Source of the DNA: VMGX01 sp041658885
GTDB taxonomy: Bacteria > Patescibacteriota > Minisyncoccia > Phycocordibacterales > 21-14-all-36-13
Assembly: GCA_041658885.1 (NCBI GenBank)
Contig: JBAZZJ010000002.1
Location: forward strand, 1-64,000
Reading direction: 5' to 3'
DNA length: 64,000 nt
The position numbers and the translations under genes are program-made. Each line of letters begins with the position of its first letter. Position 1 is the stretch's first letter. This document shows positions 29,280 to 39,391 of this stretch, piece after piece. The notes under the pieces are model-generated. The model saw only the letters and a list, made by a program, of their open reading frames with translations. It had not been told where the DNA came from and searched no databases.

Positions 29280-30676
29280 TGAATCCAATTAAAAATAAAA
29301 CAATTTTTTTTAGTGTCGCATCAAAGTTTATAATGAGAAACTTCTTTTTTGTTAAAGATGGCATTTTTGATATTTTAAAAAATAACAAAAATTTAAAAAT
29401 AGTTTTATTGATGAGCGAAGCTCTTTATAAAAAAAATGAAGATTTTTTTAAGAAAAATTCCTTACCAAATGTTGTTATAGAAAAAATAGAAACAACTTAT
29501 CATATGGTGGGAGAAAATATATTACAAAAATTATTTATATTTTTTTATTCATATCTTATTTTTACACCAACTACACGACTTCTTGCATCAAAAGGAGCAA
29601 GAGCCGATATATCGGTTTCAAAGTATGCACATTATTTTTATCTTTTTAAGTGGCTAAACTATCAAATATTTGGTCATTTCTTCTTTATAAAAAAATCATT
29701 AGTTTCAAAACTTTACCCTTTAATTTTTAAGAAAAGACAATATAAATATCTATTTGATAAATATAAACCTGACTTATTATTTATTCCTAACATTGCACAT
29801 AATCCAGATTTGAAACTTTTAGATGAAGCAAAAAGACAAGGAATAAAAACAATTGGAATGTGCGGGAGTTGGGATCATTTTAATAAATATTTTGTTCCAA
29901 TAAGATCCGATGTACTTTTGGCTTGGAATGATCCACTAAAAGAAGAAGCAATAGAGTATGAAGGATATGATTCAAAACAAATAGAAATGGTAGGTTTTCC
30001 TCAGTTTGATTCGTATGTTAAAAATGATTTTCTAATTTCAAAGGAGGAGTTTTATAAAAAAATTGGATTTGAAAAAGATAAAAAAATAATATTTTTTGTT
30101 TCAGAAGGGGCATATTCTTTAGATGGTAAAGATATTATAGACATGATGATTAAATGGATAGAACAAAGGAAATTATCAAAGGATTCAAGAATAATATTAA
30201 GGCTGTACCCGGGTGTAAATTCTGAAGAAGAAACGTATAAAGAATTTTTTAACAATAAATTTGTTTTTGTTGATAGAGTAGACAACTGGAGTACCAAAGA
30301 TAATTTTTATAATTTTATAAACACTATGTATTATTCGGATATAGTTATAAGTACATACTCAACAATTTCTGTTGAAGGATGTGTTTTTGATAAACCGCTT
30401 ATAAATATAAACTTTGATGGATATTCAAAAAGACCAGCAAATAAGACGGTTAAACGATTAAGGGCGCTTTCTCACTTTAAACATGTTTCCGATACAGGAG
30501 CACTTTCAAATGTTTCTTCTGAAGAAGAACTTTTAAACACAATAAACAAATATTTAAAAAATTCTGAATTTAAATCAGAACAAAGAAGAAAAATGATAGA
30601 CAGAATGTGTTTTAGATTAGACGGGAAATCATCCGAAAGAATTGTTAAAAGTATAACTAAAAGTTTAAATAAATAA
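29279..30676 (+). CDS. paralogous GT-B-like glycan enzyme, copy 1
   Basis: The product is 465 aa and is one of four paralogues (29279, 32069, 34729, 36100) of about 455 aa. Conserved blocks are KYKPDLLFIPN, a GMCGSWDHF-like block (S-W-D), AWNDPLKEEAI, VGFPQFDSY, STYSTISVEG and a C-terminal FRLDGKSSERI. The fold looks like the CDP-glycerol glycerophosphotransferase or UDP-GlcNAc 2-epimerase type GT-B enzymes. I could not assign a substrate. The genes share a ~4-gene spaced layout with the flippase and GT9 genes. Confidence 0.7.
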   Translation: MNPIKNKTIFFSVASKFIMRNFFFVKDGIFDILKNNKNLKIVLLMSEALYKKNEDFFKKNSLPNVVIEKIETTYHMVGENILQKLFIFFYSYLIFTPTTRLLASKGARADISVSKYAHYFYLFKWLNYQIFGHFFFIKKSLVSKLYPLIFKKRQYKYLFDKYKPDLLFIPNIAHNPDLKLLDEAKRQGIKTIGMCGSWDHFNKYFVPIRSDVLLAWNDPLKEEAIEYEGYDSKQIEMVGFPQFDSYVKNDFLISKEEFYKKIGFEKDKKIIFFVSEGAYSLDGKDIIDMMIKWIEQRKLSKDSRIILRLYPGVNSEEETYKEFFNNKFVFVDRVDNWSTKDNFYNFINTMYYSDIVISTYSTISVEGCVFDKPLININFDGYSKRPANKTVKRLRALSHFKHVSDTGALSNVSSEEELLNTINKYLKNSEFKSEQRRKMIDRMCFRLDGKSSERIVKSITKSLNK

Positions 30677-32067
30677 TGAACGAAGAAAATAATAATAAAA
30701 ATTCTTTTTCTAAATCTTTTTTAAAAGGAGAAACATCTTTTGGCTCTTGGAATATTTTATCTAAATTGATGGGTTTTGTTGCATCCATTATCGTAATTAA
30801 ATATATAACTCTTTATGAATACGGTGTTTATCAGTTAGTCTTGGCTTTTAGTGGTCTTGTTGGAAGTCTATTTTTAAAATTACTCACGGATGTTTCTCTA
30901 AACGACATTATTAGATTTATTAGTGAGAAAAAAGAAAGTTTTGCAAAAAAACTTTTTCATCAATATGCATTTTTTAAAATTTCTATAGGGGCAGTATCTT
31001 TTGTTGTGATTTTTCTAGGAGCTGAAATCATTTCTAAATACTATGATGAAAATATCGCTGGCTTATTTAGGTTGGTATCTTTTTTAATTTTGATTGATTC
31101 AATTTACAATGTAATGAAAATTGTTTTAGAGATAAGATTAAAATTTAATGCAATAGCATCTAGACCTGTTATATATCAATTTTTGAGGATAAGTCTGGTT
31201 ATAGGAGTTCTTCTTTTGTTTGGATTAAATGTAGAAAAAATATTAATAGTAAATATAATAGCATCAACTCTTGCAACTGTGATATTTATTCCTCTCTTTT
31301 TGAAGAATTATTATATTTGGAAAAATATTGATAGAGAAAAAGAAAATGTTCTTTTTTCAATCATAAAAAATCACGGAAAATGGTCAATGATAAGACCAGC
31401 TATTGCTAGTATTCCAAATAATATACAACCGTGGTTAATTAAAATTTTTGTTGGAACGGAGGCGGTTGGAATCTTTAATCTGGCTTCTATGTTGTTTGCG
31501 ACAATAAAAAGCTTCCTCCCATTAAATACACTAACATATTTGATTCCATTAGAACTTTCAAATAAAGAACGCTCACAAAAAATATTTTCATATTCTGTCA
31601 AATATATAACTATTTTTTCAATATTTCTTTGGGTTGTATCATTTGTCGGTGGGTATTTATTTATTGGCACTATATTACCTAAATATGCAGAATCTCTCCC
31701 ATTATTTTATATAATGCTTCTATCGCTACCTTTTTCTGCATTTGGTTCTGTCATAACCAGTTTCTTGATTGCTATGAGAAAACAAAAATATTTATTTATT
31801 CAAATGATAGTAAAAATGATTTTTTCAACCGCTATGTTTTTAATTCTTTTGCCAATATTTGGTTTGGTTGGTTTAGCAATAGAACAAATTTTAACCGCCA
31901 TTTTTATTTCCACACTCATTTTAATATATTTACATAAAATAAAGGTAGGATTAAAAGTAGAATGGAATATAGTTTTTTCATTTAAAAAAGAAGATAAAAT
32001 ATTTATTAAAAACCTATATACAGATATAAGAAAAAAATTTAAAAATAAAATATTGTTTGCAAAATAA
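30676..32067 (+). CDS. Wzx-type oligosaccharide flippase
   Basis: The product is 463 aa with 12-14 predicted membrane helices. ETSFGSWNILSKLMGFVASI and ITLYEYGVYQLVLAFSGLVG at the N-terminus are typical of polysaccharide biosynthesis/MATE-like flippases (MOP superfamily). It would move the undecaprenyl-linked glycan unit across the cytoplasmic membrane for the ligase/polymerase at 46421. It overlaps the preceding stop (TAATG) and lies between two members of the ~455-aa paralogue family. Confidence 0.9.
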   Translation: MNEENNNKNSFSKSFLKGETSFGSWNILSKLMGFVASIIVIKYITLYEYGVYQLVLAFSGLVGSLFLKLLTDVSLNDIIRFISEKKESFAKKLFHQYAFFKISIGAVSFVVIFLGAEIISKYYDENIAGLFRLVSFLILIDSIYNVMKIVLEIRLKFNAIASRPVIYQFLRISLVIGVLLLFGLNVEKILIVNIIASTLATVIFIPLFLKNYYIWKNIDREKENVLFSIIKNHGKWSMIRPAIASIPNNIQPWLIKIFVGTEAVGIFNLASMLFATIKSFLPLNTLTYLIPLELSNKERSQKIFSYSVKYITIFSIFLWVVSFVGGYLFIGTILPKYAESLPLFYIMLLSLPFSAFGSVITSFLIAMRKQKYLFIQMIVKMIFSTAMFLILLPIFGLVGLAIEQILTAIFISTLILIYLHKIKVGLKVEWNIVFSFKKEDKIFIKNLYTDIRKKFKNKILFAK

Positions 32068-32068
32068 A

Positions 32069-33427
32069 ATGAATAAAACAATAACAATTTTTATAACAAG
32101 TTTTCATGGACTTCTATCGAGAGTTCTTAGTGGCGGTGTTTTAGAAGGTTTGTTGAAAGATAAAAAAGTGAGAATTATTATTTTTTGTTTGGATTTTAAA
32201 AAAGATTATTATGAAAAGGAGTTCGGTTCCGAAAAAGTCATTATAGAACCAATAGATTCTAAGATACTCCCTTTTGGGGCTTTATTGTTTCAAAAAATTG
32301 CATTTAAACTACTTTTAACAAAAACAACCAAAATACAGACATACAATGATCTAGTAGAAAAAAAAGAATACTTACAATTTGTATCACGAAGAATTCTGTC
32401 TTTTTTGGGTAGTTTTAAATTAATGAGAAAATTATTCCGTTTTATTTATTTTTATTTTTCTAAAAATAATTTTTTTTCAGAATATTTTGACAAATATAAA
32501 CCAGGTCTAATATTTTTAATGGATTGTAAACATATGTTTGATTCACAACTGATGCTTGAAGCAAAAAAAAGAAAAATTAAAACAATAGGAATGATAAGAT
32601 CTTGGGATAATTTAACTGCAAAGGGCATTCTAAAAATCATCCCAGATAATTTAATTGTTTATAACGAAACAATTAAAAAAGAGGCAATTAAATATTCTGA
32701 TGTTGATTCCGGTTTAATATACATATCAGGTATTTCTAATTATGATATATATACAAATGAAAAAAGAACTCCAAGAAAAAAGTTTTTAGAAAAAATTAAG
32801 ATAAATGACACCCAAAAAATAATTCTTTTTGCTCCGACGGGTAATCACTATAGCAAAACAGACTCACAAATAATGGAAATTTTAGATAATTCAATTAAAA
32901 AAGATCTCATTCCAAATAATCCTCACGTCATAGTTAGATTTCCTCCAGGAGATTTCGTAGATACAAAAAACTTTCAACCAGGAGTAAATTTTTCGTATGA
33001 TTTTGTCGTTCCAGATACAAAACTTGATAATATAAAAGATAATGAAATGACACTTGAAAAGTCCATTTACCTTGCTGATTTGATCTATCATAGTGACGTT
33101 ATTGTTGCCGGCCCGTCAACTATTTTAGTAGACGCTATAGCATTAAATAAACCATCAATCGCGATTGGTTTTGATGGTTTTGAAAATAAAAAATATTATG
33201 AGAGCATTGGGCGTCTTTTTGATTACTCACACATGAGTAATCTGATATCCACCGGAGCAGTAAAATTAGCAAAAAGTGAGTTAGAATTGATAAAATTTAT
33301 TAACGAATATCTAAAAAATCCAGATTTAAACAAAAAAGAAAGGCAAGACGCTGTTAACCAACAATGTTTTAAATTAGATGGAAAATCTAGTGAGAGAGTA
33401 TCTAAATATATTTTGAGTAAAATATAA
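32069..33427 (+). CDS. paralogous GT-B-like glycan enzyme, copy 2
   Basis: The product is 452 aa from ATG 32069. The TTG at 32057 is in frame but lies in the flippase gene. It carries the shared blocks KYKPGLIFLMDCKHM, GMIRSWDNLTAKG, VYNETIKKEAIKYS, ISGISNYDIY, AGPSTILVDAIAL and FKLDGKSSERVSKYI. N-terminal TIFITSFHGLLSRVL resembles the start of copy 4. No signal peptide is present, so it should be cytoplasmic. The start overlaps the flippase stop by one base. Confidence 0.7.
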   Translation: MNKTITIFITSFHGLLSRVLSGGVLEGLLKDKKVRIIIFCLDFKKDYYEKEFGSEKVIIEPIDSKILPFGALLFQKIAFKLLLTKTTKIQTYNDLVEKKEYLQFVSRRILSFLGSFKLMRKLFRFIYFYFSKNNFFSEYFDKYKPGLIFLMDCKHMFDSQLMLEAKKRKIKTIGMIRSWDNLTAKGILKIIPDNLIVYNETIKKEAIKYSDVDSGLIYISGISNYDIYTNEKRTPRKKFLEKIKINDTQKIILFAPTGNHYSKTDSQIMEILDNSIKKDLIPNNPHVIVRFPPGDFVDTKNFQPGVNFSYDFVVPDTKLDNIKDNEMTLEKSIYLADLIYHSDVIVAGPSTILVDAIALNKPSIAIGFDGFENKKYYESIGRLFDYSHMSNLISTGAVKLAKSELELIKFINEYLKNPDLNKKERQDAVNQQCFKLDGKSSERVSKYILSKI

Positions 33428-33437
33428 TATTTATTAT

Positions 33438-34577
33438 ATGAAAGAATATAAAATAAAAATAAGAAATATTTTTATTATACTTATAACGCTTATATTAAGT
33501 CCTTTCTTATTTTTTTTAATAAACAGAAAAAAAAATAATGAAAATAAAGATTTAAAAATTTTAATTATTCCACAACTAACAAGAATAGGCGACTTGATTT
33601 GTTCTACGCCCGTTTTCAGAGCTATTAAATTGTCATATCCTGAAAGTCATTTATCTGTTCTTGTTTCGAATAAAGCAAGTGGAATCATAAAAGACAACAC
33701 AAGAATTAATGAAATTATAATTTATGAAGATTATTCATTTTGGGCGCTCACAAAAAAAATCAGAAGAGAAAATTTTAATTGGGGTTTTTCTCTCTCTGCT
33801 ACATCCGTAAGTACCATTTTATTTTTTTTAGGACTTATTAAAAACAGAGTTAAAACAACAAGAGAAAATAAGCCAATAACAGAAAAAATAACTGACTGGC
33901 TCAATAATTTTAAATTGTTATATAAAAATTACACTTATTTACCAAAACACCATCTCGATTTGCTAAAATTTATAAATATCACTAATCCAGAAGAAAAAAA
34001 AGAGATATTTTTTTCTCATGAAGGGAATAAAAAGATGGTAGCATTTTTAAAAGAAAATAATGTTTTAGAAAGAGATAAATTGGTTGGAATTAGTATTTCT
34101 GCTGGAAATAAAATAAAAGAATGGGGAGATGGAAAATTTTTATCTCTAGCTGAAACAATAATAAACAAATATAAAGTAAAAATATTTTTTTTGGGATCTA
34201 AAAAAGACGAATACAGAATTAAAAAATTATTAGAAAATAAAATAAGAGATAAAAATTATGTAATTGCGACAAACTTTTCTCTTGAAGACCTGCCGTCTCT
34301 TATTAAAAGCTTTTCACTCTTTATGTCTGCTGATACCGGTCCGCTTTATATTGCAAACGCAATTAATATTCCAACAATAAATATTATTGGTCCAGTTGAT
34401 CCAAGAGAACAACCACCAAAAGAAGACCAAAACACTCTTCGTGTTCTCCCAACAAACAACATAGAACCAACAAGTTTTGTTTTTAAGGAGGGAAACAAAG
34501 AAAAATCAAAGGAGGCGGTTGAATCAATAAGCATTGAAATGGTTTTAGACGCGGTTGATAAACTACTAAAAATCTAA
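33438..34577 (+). CDS. GT9 heptosyltransferase-like glycosyltransferase
   Basis: The product is 379 aa. One N-terminal hydrophobic helix is followed by LIIPQLTRIGDLICSTPVF, the hallmark of the ADP-heptose:LPS heptosyltransferase family. The C-terminal MSADTGPLYIANAINIPTIN with DTG-P-H-like block and IIGPVDPREQPP completes the match. Patescibacteria are not known for typical LPS, so the true donor is probably another sugar. It lies 10 bases after the second paralogue. Confidence 0.9.
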   Translation: MKEYKIKIRNIFIILITLILSPFLFFLINRKKNNENKDLKILIIPQLTRIGDLICSTPVFRAIKLSYPESHLSVLVSNKASGIIKDNTRINEIIIYEDYSFWALTKKIRRENFNWGFSLSATSVSTILFFLGLIKNRVKTTRENKPITEKITDWLNNFKLLYKNYTYLPKHHLDLLKFINITNPEEKKEIFFSHEGNKKMVAFLKENNVLERDKLVGISISAGNKIKEWGDGKFLSLAETIINKYKVKIFFLGSKKDEYRIKKLLENKIRDKNYVIATNFSLEDLPSLIKSFSLFMSADTGPLYIANAINIPTINIIGPVDPREQPPKEDQNTLRVLPTNNIEPTSFVFKEGNKEKSKEAVESISIEMVLDAVDKLLKI

Positions 34578-34690
34578 TAATATTAGCGAATTGCTTATCC
34601 CGTTAGAGATAAAACACGAGATACACATACAAAATAAGTAAAATGAGAACGATAGCATTAAACAAAAATTATAAGTTAAAAAATTATGGA

Positions 34691-34717
34691 TTGAAAAGTC
34701 CATTTAGGACTTTTCAA
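34691..34717 (+). terminator. hairpin before the third paralogue
   Basis: TTGAAAAGTCC and GGACTTTTCAA pair perfectly around ATTTA. The T-run is short. The 150-base gap before it shows a TATCCCGTTAGAGATAAAA half-arm of the GTTAGA palindrome family and nothing else. Confidence 0.5.
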
Positions 34718-34728
34718 TTTCTAATGAG

Positions 34729-36096
34729 ATGAAAACGATTTTTCTTTTTATATATCATCACTCCCATATATCTGACCTATTGAATACAAAATACATTGAA
34801 TACCTTAGTTCAAAATATAAGATTGTTGTTATCTTGCCCAAAAGGGAAGGTGAAACTTCTGCAAAGAGTGGTAATTATTTTAAAAATAATAATATAGAAT
34901 ATGAAGAATATTCAATGGTTAATGTTAAGTGGTGGTATAGGTTTAAACTTTTAAGAGCGTCTTGCGTAAGAAAATTTGATTATCTTCTCCATTCAAAAAT
35001 AAATTATACAAGAAACAAATCAAAAGACGAAAGAAGAATCGTATTAAGAATAATTTCTCGTTTGTTGCCGATGAAATTTACAGACCCAAAGGTTTTTACA
35101 TTTCTTGAAAAAATATTTACAAAGAAATCAAAACAATTTGATGAATATGTTAAAAAATATAAACCATCATTAATTTTGACAGCCACTCCCGGGTTTACAT
35201 TTTTTGAAGCGGAAGTAATTATTCTTGCTAAAAAAGCCAAAATACCAACCACCGCCATTAACTTTACTTGGGACAACCTTACTTCAAACGGTAAGTTAAT
35301 AAGAAAAACTGATTATTTAATTGTTTGGAATAATATTATTAAAAAAGAAGCAAAAGATTTTCATAATTATCCTCTTGAAAATGTTTTTATTTCTGGAAGC
35401 TTACGATTTGATTGTTATTTTGAAAAAATGAATGGCGAATTGAAAAAAGAAGAATTTTTAAAAAGCAAAAATCTTGACCCGAAACTCAAAACTATTTTTA
35501 TAGCGACAATGTCGCAAAATAATTATCCAGCTCACACAGAACTGATAGAAGATATTTTAAAATTTAGAGATGAAAAAAAGATAAAAGAGAATGTAAATAT
35601 TTTTGTTAGGGTTCATCCTAAAGACAGCGTTTCACTTTACGAACATCTAATAGATAAAAATATCAAAAATTTTCATATTGAAATTGCTGGTACACAAATA
35701 AAAAAAGACGGAGCTAAAGGACAAAAAATACAAATGGACGAAGAAGATATTTTAAATCTTAAAAATACTTTGATGAATATAGACATATCAATAAATCCTT
35801 TTTCAACGATGTCTTTGGAATCAATGATTTTTGATAAACCAGTTATAAATATAGGACTCATAAAAGAATATAGACCAGCTTTGTATTATTTACACTACAA
35901 GCCACTTTTAGATGCAAAATCTGTAAGAGTTGCTTTTGATAAGAGACAGCTGGTTAAACATATAAATGCATATCTTGAAAACCCAAAACTTGATTCTGAT
36001 AACAGAAAAAAAATAGTAAATGACTTTGTATGTTTTACAGATGGACTATCATACAAAAGAAATGTTGATTTTTTGGATGAAATTTTAAAAAGATAA
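34729..36096 (+). CDS. paralogous GT-B-like glycan enzyme, copy 3
   Basis: The product is 455 aa. It has the shared blocks KYKPSLILTATPGFTFFE, NFTWDNLTSNG, VWNNIIKKEAKDF, ISGSLRFDCYF, NPFSTMSLESMIF and a C-terminal FTDGLSYKRN in place of the usual LDGKSSER. It is the most diverged member. ITVRVHP-like text (VNIFVRVHPKD) resembles the CDP-glycerol glycerophosphotransferase family. The ATG at 34729 follows a hairpin, so it may start a new transcript. The next gene begins 3 bases after its stop. Confidence 0.7.
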   Translation: MKTIFLFIYHHSHISDLLNTKYIEYLSSKYKIVVILPKREGETSAKSGNYFKNNNIEYEEYSMVNVKWWYRFKLLRASCVRKFDYLLHSKINYTRNKSKDERRIVLRIISRLLPMKFTDPKVFTFLEKIFTKKSKQFDEYVKKYKPSLILTATPGFTFFEAEVIILAKKAKIPTTAINFTWDNLTSNGKLIRKTDYLIVWNNIIKKEAKDFHNYPLENVFISGSLRFDCYFEKMNGELKKEEFLKSKNLDPKLKTIFIATMSQNNYPAHTELIEDILKFRDEKKIKENVNIFVRVHPKDSVSLYEHLIDKNIKNFHIEIAGTQIKKDGAKGQKIQMDEEDILNLKNTLMNIDISINPFSTMSLESMIFDKPVINIGLIKEYRPALYYLHYKPLLDAKSVRVAFDKRQLVKHINAYLENPKLDSDNRKKIVNDFVCFTDGLSYKRNVDFLDEILKR

Positions 36097-36099
36097 AAC

Positions 36100-37467
36100 A
36101 TGAAAATAAAAACAATACTCATCCCAATTTTTCAGGGTGTTGAAGCAAGAAATATCTTACGTACGGATATATTTAAAAAACTAAGAGAACAAAAAGACAT
36201 CAAAATAGTTCTGCTTGTTTCTAATGAATACAAGCTTGAATACTACAAAAAAGAATTTGGTGAAGACAATTTATTAAAATTTGAAATATTTGATGATTTT
36301 AAAAAATCTTTTTTAGAAAAACTATTTTCTAAATTTAAAATATACCTTCTCAATACGGAAACAATGGATATAAAAAGAAAATTAAGATTACACGACTCTA
36401 AAAATTATCCGAGATATCTTGTTAGTTTTGTTTTTAACAGAATTATTGCAAGACCATTTTTTATAAAGGTTGCTCGTTTTCTTGATTATTATTTGATTAA
36501 AGATAATAATTTTAAAAATCTATTTGATAAATATAATCCCAACTTAGTTTTCTTAGCGCATCTTTTTGGTGATATAGAGATATCAATACTTCGTGAAGCA
36601 AAAAAAAGAAACATTAAAACAGTTGGTTTTATAAACTCATGGGATAAATTAACTTCAAGATGTATTTTAAGAATTTCTCCAGATTGGCTTATTGTTCCAA
36701 ACGAAATTACAAAAAAGGAGGCGATAAAATATCAAAATATAGATGAAAAAAGTATTTTTGTAAGTGGACCGCCTCAGTTTGATATTTATAAACAATATGC
36801 AAATTATTCTAAAAGAGAAGATTTTTGTAAAAAACACAATATAGACCCATCCAAAAAAATAATTTTGTTTTGTCCTCTCGGAAGTACATTTAGTAATTTT
36901 GATTGGTTGACTATAGAAATGTTAAATGATTTATATCAAAACAGAGAAATCCCACAAGACATTCATTTTATTGTTCGTTTTCCACCAAATGATATTGTCA
37001 ATATAAAAGATAATATAGATAAATCAATTTTTTCATTTCAAACCCCAGGGATAAGATTTAGTTCTAAAAGAGGAATTGATTGGGATATGAATGAAGAAGA
37101 TGTGAAATTATTAATTGACACCGTGCATCATAGTTCATTGGTTATTTGTTTTCCTTCAACAATAAGTATAGATGCATCTATTCTGGACAGGCCAGTAATG
37201 AATGTTAATTTTTTATATGATAAAAGATTTAATATGGAAGGTCTTTTTCATTACTATCAAATGACACACTATAAAGAACTTTTAAAACATAATGGTATAA
37301 AGTTAGTTAAAAATAAAGAAGAATTAACTGATACAATAAATAAATACTTAGAAAACCCTAATTTGAATAAAGAAGGAAGAATGAGTATAGTTAATGAACA
37401 AGTTTGGAAGTTTGACGGTAAAGCTGGTGAAAGAGTAGCTAATTTTTTAGTTAAATTAATAAAATAA
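36100..37467 (+). CDS. paralogous GT-B-like glycan enzyme, copy 4
   Basis: The product is 455 aa. The same blocks are seen: KYNPNLVFLAHLFGDIE, GFINSWDKLTSR, VPNEITKKEAIKYQ, VSGPPQFDIYK, VICFPSTISIDASIL and KFDGKAGERVANF. It is closest to copy 2 at 32069 by eye (SRAFIxx-type N-terminus IFQGVEARNILRTDI and IVRFPPND). It probably modifies or extends the glycan with a phosphodiester- or sugar-linked unit, but that is inference from the family fold. Confidence 0.7.
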   Translation: MKIKTILIPIFQGVEARNILRTDIFKKLREQKDIKIVLLVSNEYKLEYYKKEFGEDNLLKFEIFDDFKKSFLEKLFSKFKIYLLNTETMDIKRKLRLHDSKNYPRYLVSFVFNRIIARPFFIKVARFLDYYLIKDNNFKNLFDKYNPNLVFLAHLFGDIEISILREAKKRNIKTVGFINSWDKLTSRCILRISPDWLIVPNEITKKEAIKYQNIDEKSIFVSGPPQFDIYKQYANYSKREDFCKKHNIDPSKKIILFCPLGSTFSNFDWLTIEMLNDLYQNREIPQDIHFIVRFPPNDIVNIKDNIDKSIFSFQTPGIRFSSKRGIDWDMNEEDVKLLIDTVHHSSLVICFPSTISIDASILDRPVMNVNFLYDKRFNMEGLFHYYQMTHYKELLKHNGIKLVKNKEELTDTINKYLENPNLNKEGRMSIVNEQVWKFDGKAGERVANFLVKLIK

Positions 37468-37472
37468 AATAG

Positions 37473-38456
37473 ATGCTTACAACACTTATAGCAGAATCAC
37501 ATAATTATTCAGATAAGGCGCTTAAAGTTTATAAGTCGCTCGGGCGAGTTTTGTTGGTCAAGAAAGACAATAAGGTTTCTAAGAAAAAACAAATTTTAAA
37601 TGATATAAATATACTTGTTATAAGAAATTTGACACAGGTAGATAAAAAATTAATTAATTTAATGCCAAAGTTAAAAGTACTTGCTTCACCCACAACCGGA
37701 CTAAATCATATAGATGTAAATTATTTAAATAAAAAAAATATTAAATTGATTTCTCTTAGAGGACAGACAAAATTTTTGGAAACGATACCTTCTACCGCCG
37801 AGCATACCATGGCTCTTTTATTATCATTAGTAAGACATATTCCATGGTCTTTTGATGAGGTTAAAAAGGGGAATTGGCCAAGGGATGAATTTATAGGAAA
37901 CCAGCTCAAAAATAAAACAATAGGAATATTAGGGTATGGGAGGCTTGGTAAAATAGTAGCAAAATATTGCAAAGCTTTTGATATGAATATAATTTCTTGC
38001 GATCCAAACGTGAGCAAAGAAGTAATATTAAAAAACGGAGTTAAAAAAGTTGGATTTGATGAATTATTTAAAAAATCTGACATTGTTTCTATTCATGTAC
38101 TATTAACTGAAAATACAAAAAATCTAATAAAAGAAAAACATTTTCGTATGATGAAAAGAGATTCAATATTTATTAACACTTCAAGAGGTGAAATAATAGA
38201 AAAAAATGCTCTATATAATGCTCTAAAAGAGAAATTTATTAAAGCCGCCGCTGTTGATGTAATGTGGGACGAGAGAAAGAACGGGAACCATTTAAAAAGA
38301 GACCCACTTTGGAAATACGCAAAAACATATAAAAATTTATTAATATCATCCCATCTCGGGGGTGTCAGCTATGAAGCAATGGAAGAAACAGAAAATTTTA
38401 TAGCCGACTTAGTTAAAAAACATATTAAAAATAATAAATATACGGAGGAAAAATGA
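37473..38456 (+). CDS. D-isomer 2-hydroxyacid dehydrogenase
   Basis: The product is 327 aa. The NAD-binding motif is IGILGYGRLGKIVAKY. Catalytic Arg lies in NTSRGEIIE and His in ISSHLGGVSYEAM, with an acidic residue in AAVDVMWDERK, as in phosphoglycerate and lactate dehydrogenases. Being inside the glycan cluster, it could supply a hydroxy- or keto-acid substituent for the glycan. It overlaps the next gene by 4 bases. Confidence 0.88.
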   Translation: MLTTLIAESHNYSDKALKVYKSLGRVLLVKKDNKVSKKKQILNDINILVIRNLTQVDKKLINLMPKLKVLASPTTGLNHIDVNYLNKKNIKLISLRGQTKFLETIPSTAEHTMALLLSLVRHIPWSFDEVKKGNWPRDEFIGNQLKNKTIGILGYGRLGKIVAKYCKAFDMNIISCDPNVSKEVILKNGVKKVGFDELFKKSDIVSIHVLLTENTKNLIKEKHFRMMKRDSIFINTSRGEIIEKNALYNALKEKFIKAAAVDVMWDERKNGNHLKRDPLWKYAKTYKNLLISSHLGGVSYEAMEETENFIADLVKKHIKNNKYTEEK

Positions 38457-39322
38457 ATATTTTTGAAAACAAATTTTTAAAAAAAATTATTAAAACAAAC
38501 CCCGACATAAAAATTGTTGGTTTGGATAAAGATGGCAACCATAAATACATAATAACTGAAGAATGTTCCAATAAGGGTGAGAGGTATTTTCCAATAGTAC
38601 TGGATGATAAAAACTGGGATCTTTCGGAACAAGAAAAAAGTGCCGATGAATTTAAAGATAAAATAAGAAGAATTCATGACCTTGAAAATATTGAACCCGG
38701 GAGAGAGGAAAGCATTAAAGACGACATCCGAAGAATTGAGATTATAGAGTCTATGGATTTTGGTAAACATGTTCTTGAGTTTGGGTGTTCAGATGGAACA
38801 GTGTCTATACACATTGCTAAAAATCCATCTGTCAAAAATATTGTTGGTGTAGATATAAGAAAATCCGCAATAAAAGATTCAAAAGAGAATCTAAAAAATC
38901 TTCTTGAGAATGGGTTCATATCTGAAAAAGAAAGCAAAAAGATTTCTTTTTTAAGAGGTGATATAAATAAAATTAAATTTCCTCACAAAAAATTTGACAC
39001 TGTTTGTGCTTTTGAAGTTTTAGAGCACATTCATCCTTCTAATCTTGTCGGTATATTTAATAAACTATATGAACTTTTGGAAAAAAATGGCAATATGATG
39101 ATTAGTTTGCCAAATCGTTATCCTAATGAAAAATATGTAAGAGAAAACAGACACAGATGGCCGTGGCCTGACCACAAGAACTTTTTTTCCAAGATAAGTT
39201 TAGAACTCTTTCTTAGAGATTATTTTGAAAGTGTTGTTTTCTTCCCGCTTTATGGACACGAACAAGTCCACGAAAGTATTTATTTAATTTGTATATGTAA
39301 TGGGAAGAAGAAGGCGCTGTAA
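38453..39322 (+). CDS. class I SAM-dependent methyltransferase
   Basis: The product is 289 aa and starts behind ACGGAGGAAAA, a strong ribosome site. VLEFGCSDGTVSIHIAKN is the SAM-binding motif I, with VGVDIRKSAIKDS and FDTVCAFEVLEHIHPSN as later motifs. It would methylate a sugar or lipid intermediate. It is coupled to the dehydrogenase before it by a 4-base overlap and ends in a terminator. Confidence 0.85.
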   Translation: MNIFENKFLKKIIKTNPDIKIVGLDKDGNHKYIITEECSNKGERYFPIVLDDKNWDLSEQEKSADEFKDKIRRIHDLENIEPGREESIKDDIRRIEIIESMDFGKHVLEFGCSDGTVSIHIAKNPSVKNIVGVDIRKSAIKDSKENLKNLLENGFISEKESKKISFLRGDINKIKFPHKKFDTVCAFEVLEHIHPSNLVGIFNKLYELLEKNGNMMISLPNRYPNEKYVRENRHRWPWPDHKNFFSKISLELFLRDYFESVVFFPLYGHEQVHESIYLICICNGKKKAL

Positions 39323-39335
39323 TACGGTGCCTTTT
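39311..39335 (+). terminator. terminator after the methyltransferase
   Basis: AAGGCGC and G(T)GCCTT pair around a TGTAATACG loop and run into TTTTATTATTG. It overlaps the stop codon. Confidence 0.65.
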
Positions 39336-39391
39336 ATTATTGTTGAAAGTAAGACGAAAATATGCTAAAAATAAGCAATCTACTCTAATTT

